Origin: Pectobacterium polonicum
Lineage (GTDB): Bacteria > Pseudomonadota > Gammaproteobacteria > Enterobacterales > Enterobacteriaceae
Reading direction: 5' to 3'
NCBI RefSeq assembly: GCF_005497185.1
Contig: NZ_RJTN01000002.1
Coordinates: forward strand, 124,001 to 188,000
DNA length: 64,000 nucleotides
The position numbers were made by a program, and so were the translations under genes. The notes below the pieces were generated by a model. It had not been told where the DNA came from, searched no databases, and saw only the letters and a program-made list of their open reading frames with translations. Shown here piece after piece: positions 57,524 to 64,000 of this stretch; the stretch's first letter is position 1; the number at the start of each line of letters is the position of its first letter.

Positions 57524-58114
57524 CTACCAGTCAATCCCTTGCTGCGCCTGAATCCCGTTATCAAACGCATGCTTTACCGGGCGCATTTCCGTCACGGTAT
57601 CGGCCATTTCCAGCAAATCACGATGGCAACCTCGCCCGGTAATAATGACGGTCTGTCCAGCAGGACGCTGTTTTAATGCCGTGACAACGTCACTTAAATC
57701 CAAATAATCGTAGCTAACCATATACGTCAGTTCGTCCAATACGACGAGGTCGAGCTGTGGATCGGCCAGCATACGTTTACCATGCTGCCAGACGTGTTGT
57801 GCGGCTTCGGTATCCGTCTGGCGATTCTGCGTCTCCCAGGTAAAACCGGTCGCCATGACCTGAAATTCCACGCCATGCTGTTGCAGCAGATTTTTTTCGC
57901 CGTTTGGCCATTCACCTTTAATAAACTGAATCACGCCCGCCCGCAATCCATGGCCTATCGCTCGCGTGACGGTGCCAAACGCTGCTGTCGTTTTCCCTTT
58001 TCCATTACCGGTGAAAACAATCAAGATGCCGCGCATTTCATTCGCGGCGGCAATGCGGGCATCAACCTTTTCTTTCAGGCGCTGCTGGCGTTGTTGGTGG
58101 CGTTCATCGCTCAT
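57524..58114 (-). CDS. btuR: Cob(I)yrinic acid a,c-diamide adenosyltransferase
   Basis: 196 residues, CobA/BtuR type. Transfers adenosyl from ATP to cobalamin. P-loop GNGKGKTTAAFG (residues 36-47), RGCHRDLLEMADTV substrate segment. Start MSDERHQQRQQRLK at 58114 (family N-terminus); longer frame upstream overlaps yciK and is rejected. 19 bases after yciK. Confidence 0.96.
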   Translation of the reverse strand: MSDERHQQRQQRLKEKVDARIAAANEMRGILIVFTGNGKGKTTAAFGTVTRAIGHGLRAGVIQFIKGEWPNGEKNLLQQHGVEFQVMATGFTWETQNRQTDTEAAQHVWQHGKRMLADPQLDLVVLDELTYMVSYDYLDLSDVVTALKQRPAGQTVIITGRGCHRDLLEMADTVTEMRPVKHAFDNGIQAQQGIDW

Positions 58115-58133
58115 CGTGCGTGTTCTTCTCTTG

Positions 58134-58895
58134 TTATTCGGCTGGACCGGCTTTTCTGCCCGGCTGTGCGTCAAAACTCATCCCCGTCTTGCGGCGGCTG
58201 TCATCACCCATCAGGTAGAGATACAGCGGCATAATATCTGCCGGCGTCTTCAGCTTCATCGGATCTTCGTTGGGGAACGCCGACGCCCGCATCCCCGTGC
58301 GCGTTCCGCCGGGATTAATACAGTTCACCCGCAGATTGTGCGAACGATACTCATCGGCTAGCACCTGCATCAGACCTTCTGTCGCGAACTTGGATACGGA
58401 ATAGGCTCCCCAATTGGCACGACCTTCGCGGCCGACGCTGGAACTGGTGAAAACCAGAGAGGAACAGGGGGATTTCAGCAATAGCGGCAGCAGCGCTTGC
58501 GTCAGCATAAAGGTTGCGTTGACGTTGACCTGCATAACCTGATGCCAGACCTCAGGCGTTTGTTGTACGACAGGGACGATTTCCCCAAGCAATCCGGCGT
58601 TATGGAGGACACCATCCAGATGCGGTATAACGTGTGCCAGTTCATCCGCCAACTGAAAGCACTGTGCAGAGGATAAAGCCAACATATCGCAGACAACGAT
58701 GTGTGCCGTCGTACCGTGCTCCTGTTCTATTTGCTGCTTAACCGCCTGTAGTTTAGTTTCTGTCCGCCCCAATAAGATGACGTGAGCGCCATAGCGGGCG
58801 TAGGTCAGCGCGGCTTCCCGGCCTATGCCGTCGCCCGCACCAGTGACCAGAATGATGCGATTTTGCAATAAATCAGTTTTAGGCTGGTAATGCAC
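58134..58895 (-). CDS. yciK: SDR family oxidoreductase YciK
   Basis: 253 residues, short-chain dehydrogenase. Cofactor motif TGAGDGIGREAA, catalytic Ser in FTSSSVGR and Tyr-x3-Lys YSVSKF. GTG start at 58895 with AGAGGA upstream. Substrate unknown. Pairs with btuR in enterobacteria. Confidence 0.95.
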   Translation of the reverse strand: MHYQPKTDLLQNRIILVTGAGDGIGREAALTYARYGAHVILLGRTETKLQAVKQQIEQEHGTTAHIVVCDMLALSSAQCFQLADELAHVIPHLDGVLHNAGLLGEIVPVVQQTPEVWHQVMQVNVNATFMLTQALLPLLLKSPCSSLVFTSSSVGREGRANWGAYSVSKFATEGLMQVLADEYRSHNLRVNCINPGGTRTGMRASAFPNEDPMKLKTPADIMPLYLYLMGDDSRRKTGMSFDAQPGRKAGPAE

Positions 58896-59248
58896 AATGA
58901 ATTCCTCTTGCCGTGGCGCAGAACTGTCCACGCTTCAGATAATAGACCTGCCATCGACTATCGGCGTGACGAGATAGGTCGCACAGCTCGGAACGTCAGA
59001 TGAAGGCGTATCCGGGCAGGGTGAATGGGGGTGTTATGCCTCAAATGTTGCAGGTTTTCAATGAGACTGCCTCTATTTGTCCCTGTACTGTTGTAAAAAC
59101 CGGCAATAGATAGAGAAACCGCAGGAATAACATCGCCATATTGTGTGTCATCAGTTAGGTTATAGGAAGGGAATGGCGCGTGACGTCAGCGCTATAGTTG
59201 GCTGGTCAGCCAATATTAATTAATGCTCAGTCAATGAGGACGGTGTTT
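58896..59248. other. Divergent region yciK / sohB
   Basis: 353 bases between divergent genes. Holds both promoters; I recognised no operator, repeat or small gene. Confidence 0.5.
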
Positions 59249-60295
59249 GTGGAATTACTTTCTCTGTACGGTTTATTCCTGGCGAAGGTGCTCACCATTG
59301 TGGTGGCGATTGGTGCGTTAGTCGTTCTGGCATTCGGGATGACACAGCGTAAGCGCCCGCATAAAGGTGAGTTGCAGGTCACGAATCTGGGCGAGCAATA
59401 TCAGGAAATGCAGCGTGAAATGCAGACAGCCTGTATGAGCGACACTGAACGCAAGCTGTTATCTAAACAAGAAAAAAAGAAAGAAAAAGAAACTGCTAAG
59501 CAAGATAAACAGCGCGCCAAACGTGGCGAAGAGAAAAGTGTCAAACCGTGCCTGTACGTTCTTGATTTCAACGGCAGTATGGATGCCGGCGAAGTCAGTT
59601 CGCTGCGTGAAGAGATCTCTGCCGTGCTCGCCGTGGCGAAACCGAAAGACGAAGTGTTGCTGCGTTTGGAAAGTCCTGGTGGCGTAGTACACGGCTATGG
59701 GTTGGCGGCCTCGCAATTGCAACGTTTACGCCAGGGTGGCGTACGTTTGACGGTTTCCGTGGATAAAGTCGCGGCCAGTGGCGGATATATGATGGCCTGC
59801 GTAGCTGACCGTATTGTCGCGGCACCTTTTGCTATTGTGGGATCTATTGGCGTCGTGGCACAAATCCCCAATTTCCACCGTTTGCTGAAAAATAAAGATA
59901 TCGATGTTGAGCTGCACACCGCCGGTGAATTCAAGCGCACGCTGACGCTGTTTGGTGAGAATACTGAGCAAGGCCGTGAGAAATTTCGCGAAGATCTGAA
60001 TGTAACGCACACGTTGTTTAAAGATTTTGTGCAGCAAATGCGTCCATCGTTGGATATTGATTCGGTCGCGACGGGCGAGCACTGGTTTGGCACGCAGGCA
60101 AAAGAGTTGGGATTGATAGATGCGATCGGCACCAGTGACGATCTGCTCATCGCCGAAATGGCGAATCATGAAGTATTAAGCGTGCGCTATACGCGCCGTA
60201 AACGCCTGTTGGATCGCCTGACGGGCAGCGCAGGCGATACCGCAGAACGCCTGATGCTACGCTGGTGGCAGCGTGGTTCAAAACCTCTGCTGTAA
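59249..60295 (+). CDS. sohB: Protease SohB (S49 family)
   Basis: 348 residues. N-terminal membrane helix (about 10-31), a charged Lys-rich linker (about 65-98), then a single S49 domain. Nucleophile Ser178 in VAASGGYMMAC and the general base Lys229 in GEFKRTLTLF. Inner-membrane protease related to SppA. GTG start at 59249 follows GAGGA with an 8-base spacer. Confidence 0.95.
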   Translation: MELLSLYGLFLAKVLTIVVAIGALVVLAFGMTQRKRPHKGELQVTNLGEQYQEMQREMQTACMSDTERKLLSKQEKKKEKETAKQDKQRAKRGEEKSVKPCLYVLDFNGSMDAGEVSSLREEISAVLAVAKPKDEVLLRLESPGGVVHGYGLAASQLQRLRQGGVRLTVSVDKVAASGGYMMACVADRIVAAPFAIVGSIGVVAQIPNFHRLLKNKDIDVELHTAGEFKRTLTLFGENTEQGREKFREDLNVTHTLFKDFVQQMRPSLDIDSVATGEHWFGTQAKELGLIDAIGTSDDLLIAEMANHEVLSVRYTRRKRLLDRLTGSAGDTAERLMLRWWQRGSKPLL

Positions 60296-60321
60296 TCGCG
60301 ATAGTAAAGTGCAACACGATC

Positions 60322-60346
60322 AAATGCCCGCCGTTCGCGGGCATTT
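60322..60346. terminator. Terminator between convergent sohB and yciN
   Basis: AAATGCCCGC, loop CGTT, CGCGGGCATTT; perfect stem, short T-run, five bases from the yciN stop. Probably bidirectional. Confidence 0.75.
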
Positions 60347-60350
60347 GCAT

Positions 60351-60620
60351 TTAATCGACCAGATAATATTTTTCGGATAAAACATGCGCAAGGTGTTTGA
60401 ACATGTTAAATACAGCGGTGCTTTTTAACGTCGGAATTCCATTCGCATCGAGAAAAAACTCACCACGAAAAACCAATACGCCGTTTTTTTGTTCTACGCT
60501 ATCAGCGACCATGCCATGCAAGTAATCATCGTGATGTTTAATGATGTCATTGGCTTCAACTAATAAGTTCTGGCGGCTAATCGGACGTTTTTCTTCGTTA
60601 ACCTGATATTCAGGTGACAT
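60351..60620 (-). CDS. yciN: YciN family protein (DUF2498)
   Basis: 89 residues, cytoplasmic, DUF2498. The C-terminus [23 protein letters not shown] is near-identical to E. coli YciN. Role unknown. Divergent from topA. Confidence 0.92.
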   Translation of the reverse strand: MSPEYQVNEEKRPISRQNLLVEANDIIKHHDDYLHGMVADSVEQKNGVLVFRGEFFLDANGIPTLKSTAVFNMFKHLAHVLSEKYYLVD

Positions 60621-60946
60621 GATTGCTACTCCTGTGCGCCCCTTGAAAAAAGGGGGAATTACACGATATCAACAACGTTTGTTCCAAAACTGCATCGAGA
60701 GAAAGGGTACTGCGATACGGTTTCAGCGTAAAGAGCAGATTATGAGGCAAATAGGCTACATTTTAGGGGCTTACCTGCCGATATTCAGTGTGGCAGGAAG
60801 CGGATAAAACAGCGTACCCATGCTAATTAGGTTGCGTGGCAGCATTTATCAGGTAGAGTGTGGGATTTTGCGCAGTCAGTAGAATCCGCTCTGGATGCCC
60901 CGAAAAATATCTGATTTTCAGAAGAATTCAGCAGGTAATAGTACAT
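60621..60946. other. Divergent region yciN / topA
   Basis: 326 bases with the topA promoters and the yciN promoter; no gene. topA in E. coli has several promoters sensitive to supercoiling and stress; I did not resolve them here. Confidence 0.5.
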
Positions 60947-63547
60947 ATGGGTAAAGCTCTCGTTATCGTCGAGTCCCCGGCAAAAGCCAAAACGATTAAT
61001 AAGTATTTAGGCAATGACTACGTGGTGAAATCCAGCGTCGGTCATGTGCGCGATTTGCCGACGAGTGGCTCAGTCAGTAAAAAGAGCGCGGACTCAGCGA
61101 CTAAAGATAAAACGAAAAAGAAAGTCAAAAAGGATGAAAAATCTGCGCTGGTTAATCGTATGGGCGTCGATCCTTATCATGGTTGGAAGGCTAACTACGA
61201 AATACTGCCGGGTAAGGAGAAGGTTGTCTCCGAACTAAAAACATTGGCGGAAAATGCTGACCATATCTATCTCGCAACCGACCTTGACCGCGAAGGGGAA
61301 GCCATTGCTTGGCACCTGCGGGAAATCATTGGTGGTGACGATCAGCGTTTTAGCCGCGTGGTGTTTAACGAAATCACGAAAAATGCCATTACGCAGGCGT
61401 TTGAAAAACCAGACACGTTGAATATCGACCGGGTTAATGCGCAGCAGGCGCGTCGGTTTATGGATCGCGTAGTGGGTTACATGGTTTCCCCGCTGTTGTG
61501 GAAAAAAATTGCCCGCGGTCTGTCTGCCGGACGTGTGCAGTCGGTTGCGGTGCGCCTGATTGTCGATCGCGAGCGCGAAATTAAAGCGTTCGTGCCGGAA
61601 GAATATTGGGAATTGCACGCCGACTTGCTGGCGGGCAGCGATATTCAACTGCAAATGCAGGTAACGCATCACAACGGCAAACCGTTTAAGCCCGTTAACA
61701 AAGATCAAACACATGCGGCGGTCAGCCTGCTTGAAAACGCACGCTATGTGGTTGCTGACCGTGAAGATAAACCGACCAGCAGCAAACCCGGTGCGCCGTT
61801 CATCACATCAACGCTGCAACAGGCTGCCAGTACACGCCTCGGCTTTGGTGTGAAAAAAACCATGATGATGGCGCAGCGTCTGTATGAAGCGGGCTACATT
61901 ACCTATATGCGTACCGACTCCACGAACCTCAGTCAGGATGCGTTGACGATGGTGCGTGGCTATATCGGCGAAGAATTCGGTAAGCGCTATCTGCCGGAGG
62001 CAGCAGCCGTCTACAGCAGCAAAGAAAATTCACAGGAAGCGCACGAAGCCATTCGACCTTCCGATGTTGGCGTGCTGGCTGACAGTCTGAAAGATATGGA
62101 AGCCGATGCGCAGAAGCTGTATCAGCTGATTTGGCGTCAGTTCGTCGCCTGTCAAATGACGCCAGCGCAATACGATTCCACCACGTTAATTGTGGAAGCC
62201 GCTGATTATCAACTGCGTGCGAAAGGCCGTACGCTGCGTTTTGATGGCTGGACGAAAGTCATGCCAGCGCTGCGTAAAAATGATGAAGACCGCACATTGC
62301 CGAGTGTGGCGGTGGGCGAAGCGCTGTCGCTACAGAAACTGCTGCCAGGGCAACACTTCACCAAACCGCCAGCACGTTACAGCGATGCCTCTCTGGTTAA
62401 AGAGCTGGAAAAACGCGGTATTGGTCGTCCTTCAACCTACGCTTCGATTATTTCAACCATTCAGGATCGCGGCTATGTACGGGTGGAAAATCGCCGTTTC
62501 TATGCTGAGAAAATGGGGGAAATCGTTACCGATCGCCTGGAAGAAAACTTCCGCGAATTGATGAATTACGATTTCACCGCACGAATGGAAAGCCGTCTCG
62601 ATCAGGTCGCGAATAATCAGGCGGAATGGAAAGCAGTATTGGATGAGTTCTTCAACGAATTTAGCCAGCAGTTGGAAAAGGCCGAACAGGACCCTGAAGA
62701 AGGCGGTATGCGCCCCAATGCGATGGTGTTGACCAGCATTGATTGCCCGACCTGCTCTCGTCAGATGGGTATCCGTACTGCCAGCACCGGGGTGTTTCTG
62801 GGCTGTTCCGGCTATGCACTGCCGCCGAAAGAGCGTTGTAAAACCACAATTAATCTGATACCGGAAGCCGAAGTGCTGAACGTGTTAGAGGGTGATGAAG
62901 CCGAAACTAACGCGTTGCGTGCTCGTCGCCGCTGTGAAAAATGCGGCACGGCGATGGACAGCTACCTGATTGATAATCAGCGTAAGCTGCACGTTTGCGG
63001 GAATAACCCAGCCTGTGACGGATATGAGATCGAAGCCGGTGAATTCCGCATCAAGGGCTACGATGGTCCTATCGTTGAGTGTGAGAAATGTGGTTCCGAA
63101 ATGCATCTCAAAATGGGACGCTTCGGTAAATACATGGCGTGCACCGGCGAAACGTGCAGTAACACGCGTAAGATCCTGCGTAATGGCGATGTTGCGCCAC
63201 CGAAAGAAGATCCAGTGCCGCTGCCTGAGCTGCCTTGTGAGAAGTCCGATGCGTATTTCGTCTTGCGTGACGGTGCAGCGGGGGTGTTCCTTGCAGCCAA
63301 TACGTTCCCGAAATCTCGTGAAACGCGGGCACCGCTGGTAGAGGAACTGGTGCGATTTAAAGATCGTTTGCCAGAAAAACTGCGCTATTTGGCCGATGCT
63401 CCGGTGGTCGATAAAGATGGCAATAAAACGCAGGTGCGTTTCAGCCGTAAGACCAAACAGCAATATGTCTCGTCAGAAAAAGACGGCAAGGCAACGGGCT
63501 GGTCGGCGTTTTATATTGACGGAAAATGGGTTGAAGGGAAGAAGTAA
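60947..63547 (+). CDS. topA: DNA topoisomerase I
   Basis: 866 residues (E. coli 865). Relaxes negative supercoils. TOPRIM domain with Glu9 (IVESPAKA) and Asp112/Asp114 (ATDLDREGE), active-site Tyr320 in ITYMRTDS, then C-terminal Cys4 zinc ribbons starting at CPTCSRQ, CEKCGTA and CEKCGSE, and a Lys-rich tail. ATG at 60947 with AGG upstream; a 29-codon upstream extension is rejected. Confidence 0.97.
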   Translation: MGKALVIVESPAKAKTINKYLGNDYVVKSSVGHVRDLPTSGSVSKKSADSATKDKTKKKVKKDEKSALVNRMGVDPYHGWKANYEILPGKEKVVSELKTLAENADHIYLATDLDREGEAIAWHLREIIGGDDQRFSRVVFNEITKNAITQAFEKPDTLNIDRVNAQQARRFMDRVVGYMVSPLLWKKIARGLSAGRVQSVAVRLIVDREREIKAFVPEEYWELHADLLAGSDIQLQMQVTHHNGKPFKPVNKDQTHAAVSLLENARYVVADREDKPTSSKPGAPFITSTLQQAASTRLGFGVKKTMMMAQRLYEAGYITYMRTDSTNLSQDALTMVRGYIGEEFGKRYLPEAAAVYSSKENSQEAHEAIRPSDVGVLADSLKDMEADAQKLYQLIWRQFVACQMTPAQYDSTTLIVEAADYQLRAKGRTLRFDGWTKVMPALRKNDEDRTLPSVAVGEALSLQKLLPGQHFTKPPARYSDASLVKELEKRGIGRPSTYASIISTIQDRGYVRVENRRFYAEKMGEIVTDRLEENFRELMNYDFTARMESRLDQVANNQAEWKAVLDEFFNEFSQQLEKAEQDPEEGGMRPNAMVLTSIDCPTCSRQMGIRTASTGVFLGCSGYALPPKERCKTTINLIPEAEVLNVLEGDEAETNALRARRRCEKCGTAMDSYLIDNQRKLHVCGNNPACDGYEIEAGEFRIKGYDGPIVECEKCGSEMHLKMGRFGKYMACTGETCSNTRKILRNGDVAPPKEDPVPLPELPCEKSDAYFVLRDGAAGVFLAANTFPKSRETRAPLVEELVRFKDRLPEKLRYLADAPVVDKDGNKTQVRFSRKTKQQYVSSEKDGKATGWSAFYIDGKWVEGKK

Positions 63548-63604
63548 TCCCTTTCTGTCTCCCTGACGCACCGCTGTGTTTGTGCGTCAAAAATAGCCAA
63601 ATCG

Positions 63605-63631
63605 AGCCAGCCGCGAGGCTGGCTTTTTTTA
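63605..63631 (+). terminator. Terminator of topA
   Basis: AGCCAGCC, loop GCGA, GGCTGGCT followed by TTTTTT. Confidence 0.93.
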
Positions 63632-64000
63632 TCTTAAAAAATATCCTGCTAAAACAGGCGTATGAGGATAGTCTTGCGGTAGCGTAAGGATTGTTGATCC
63701 GTGATAGAGAATCATGCGGTTTACCTCGGTGATAATCGCACGCGCTGCGTTCTTTATCGCGCTAATCATGTAAATATGGTTATATAAAAATAATTTTTAT
63801 GATTAAATGACATTAATTGATGGAAATATGCGCCGGACGTTTAAGGCGTATACCCTAAATAGTTCGAGTTGCGTGACAAAACGTGAGCGTTTTGAACGCC
63901 GCTTGCGGCGGCTCTTCAGGGCGAGGCTCAGAAATGAGCCAAGTATTGCCAGCGCACAAGCAGCTTGAAGTATGACGAGTATAATCAAGGTCAATAAAAC
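63632..64000. other. Region after topA
   Basis: 369 bases without a supportable gene. AT-rich from about 63770, then repeat copy C (63849-63983). cysB is expected after topA in E. coli but is not reached by the end of the window. A 63-codon minus-strand frame at 63803-63994 lies in the repeat and is not called. Confidence 0.6.
63849..63983. repeat. Dispersed repeat, copy C
   Basis: 135 bases: left end TATACCCTAAATAGTTCGAG, right end GCAGCTTGAAG...GAGTATA. The two ends form imperfect inverted repeats, and inner palindromes GACAAAACG-tgag-CGTTTTG and GCCGC-ttgc-GGCGGC are visible. Same orientation as copy A, opposite to copy B. Confidence 0.7.

Noticed and set aside
63803-63994. 63-codon minus-strand frame at the window end
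   Set aside because: Runs through repeat copy C and has no upstream signals.

Overview
The window is a 64 kb chromosomal segment of an enterobacterium. Gene order and protein sequences follow the E. coli yeaH-topB and tyrT-purU-hns-opp-tonB-trp-topA neighbourhoods almost gene for gene. A KdgM-type oligogalacturonate porin, a trpG and trpD that are separate genes, and the general sequence character point to a soft-rot plant pathogen, most likely Pectobacterium or a close relative. This assignment is inference; no 16S gene is present.

Region 1 (1-15.9 kb) is conserved core: yeaH (cut by the window edge), yeaG kinase, mipA, yeaE, yeaD, gapA, msrB, yeaC, pncA, ansA, sppA, ydjA, topB, ynjH, xthA. 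selD, which E. coli carries between ydjA and topB, is missing here.

Region 2 (16.1-19.9 kb) is accessory. A tandem glycine riboswitch precedes a YicG-like membrane protein. Next is an Hcp (type VI secretion tube) gene, facing an operon on the other strand. That operon encodes a DUF4225-like candidate toxin followed by three tandem paralogous ~90-residue membrane proteins, which look like an immunity array. A tRNA-Tyr gene with a tyrT-type promoter closes the region.

Region 3 (20-29.3 kb) is core again: purU, ychJ, rssA, rssB, galU, hns, tdk, adhE. A nearly 1 kb gene-free stretch then lies where E. coli has ychE.

Region 4 (30.3-37.7 kb) is an oligopeptide permease operon with two tandem oppA genes followed by oppBCDF.

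Region 5 (38-47.5 kb) holds yciU, clsA, the small gene yciY, a chemoreceptor where E. coli has kch, yciI, tonB with a Fur-like box, yciA, yciB, yciC, ompW with a perfect FNR box, and the KdgM-like porin.

Region 6 (47.8-54.7 kb) is the complete trp operon on the minus strand, trpL-E-G-D-C(F)-B-A, with TrpR-type promoter/operator, a leader peptide with tandem Trp codons and an attenuator.

Region 7 (54.8-63.5 kb) is rnm (yciV), yciO, rluB, btuR, yciK, sohB, yciN, topA. Three copies of a dispersed repeat with imperfect inverted ends lie at 25.7, 39.9 and 63.9 kb. I saw no rRNA, insertion sequence, prophage or CRISPR array.
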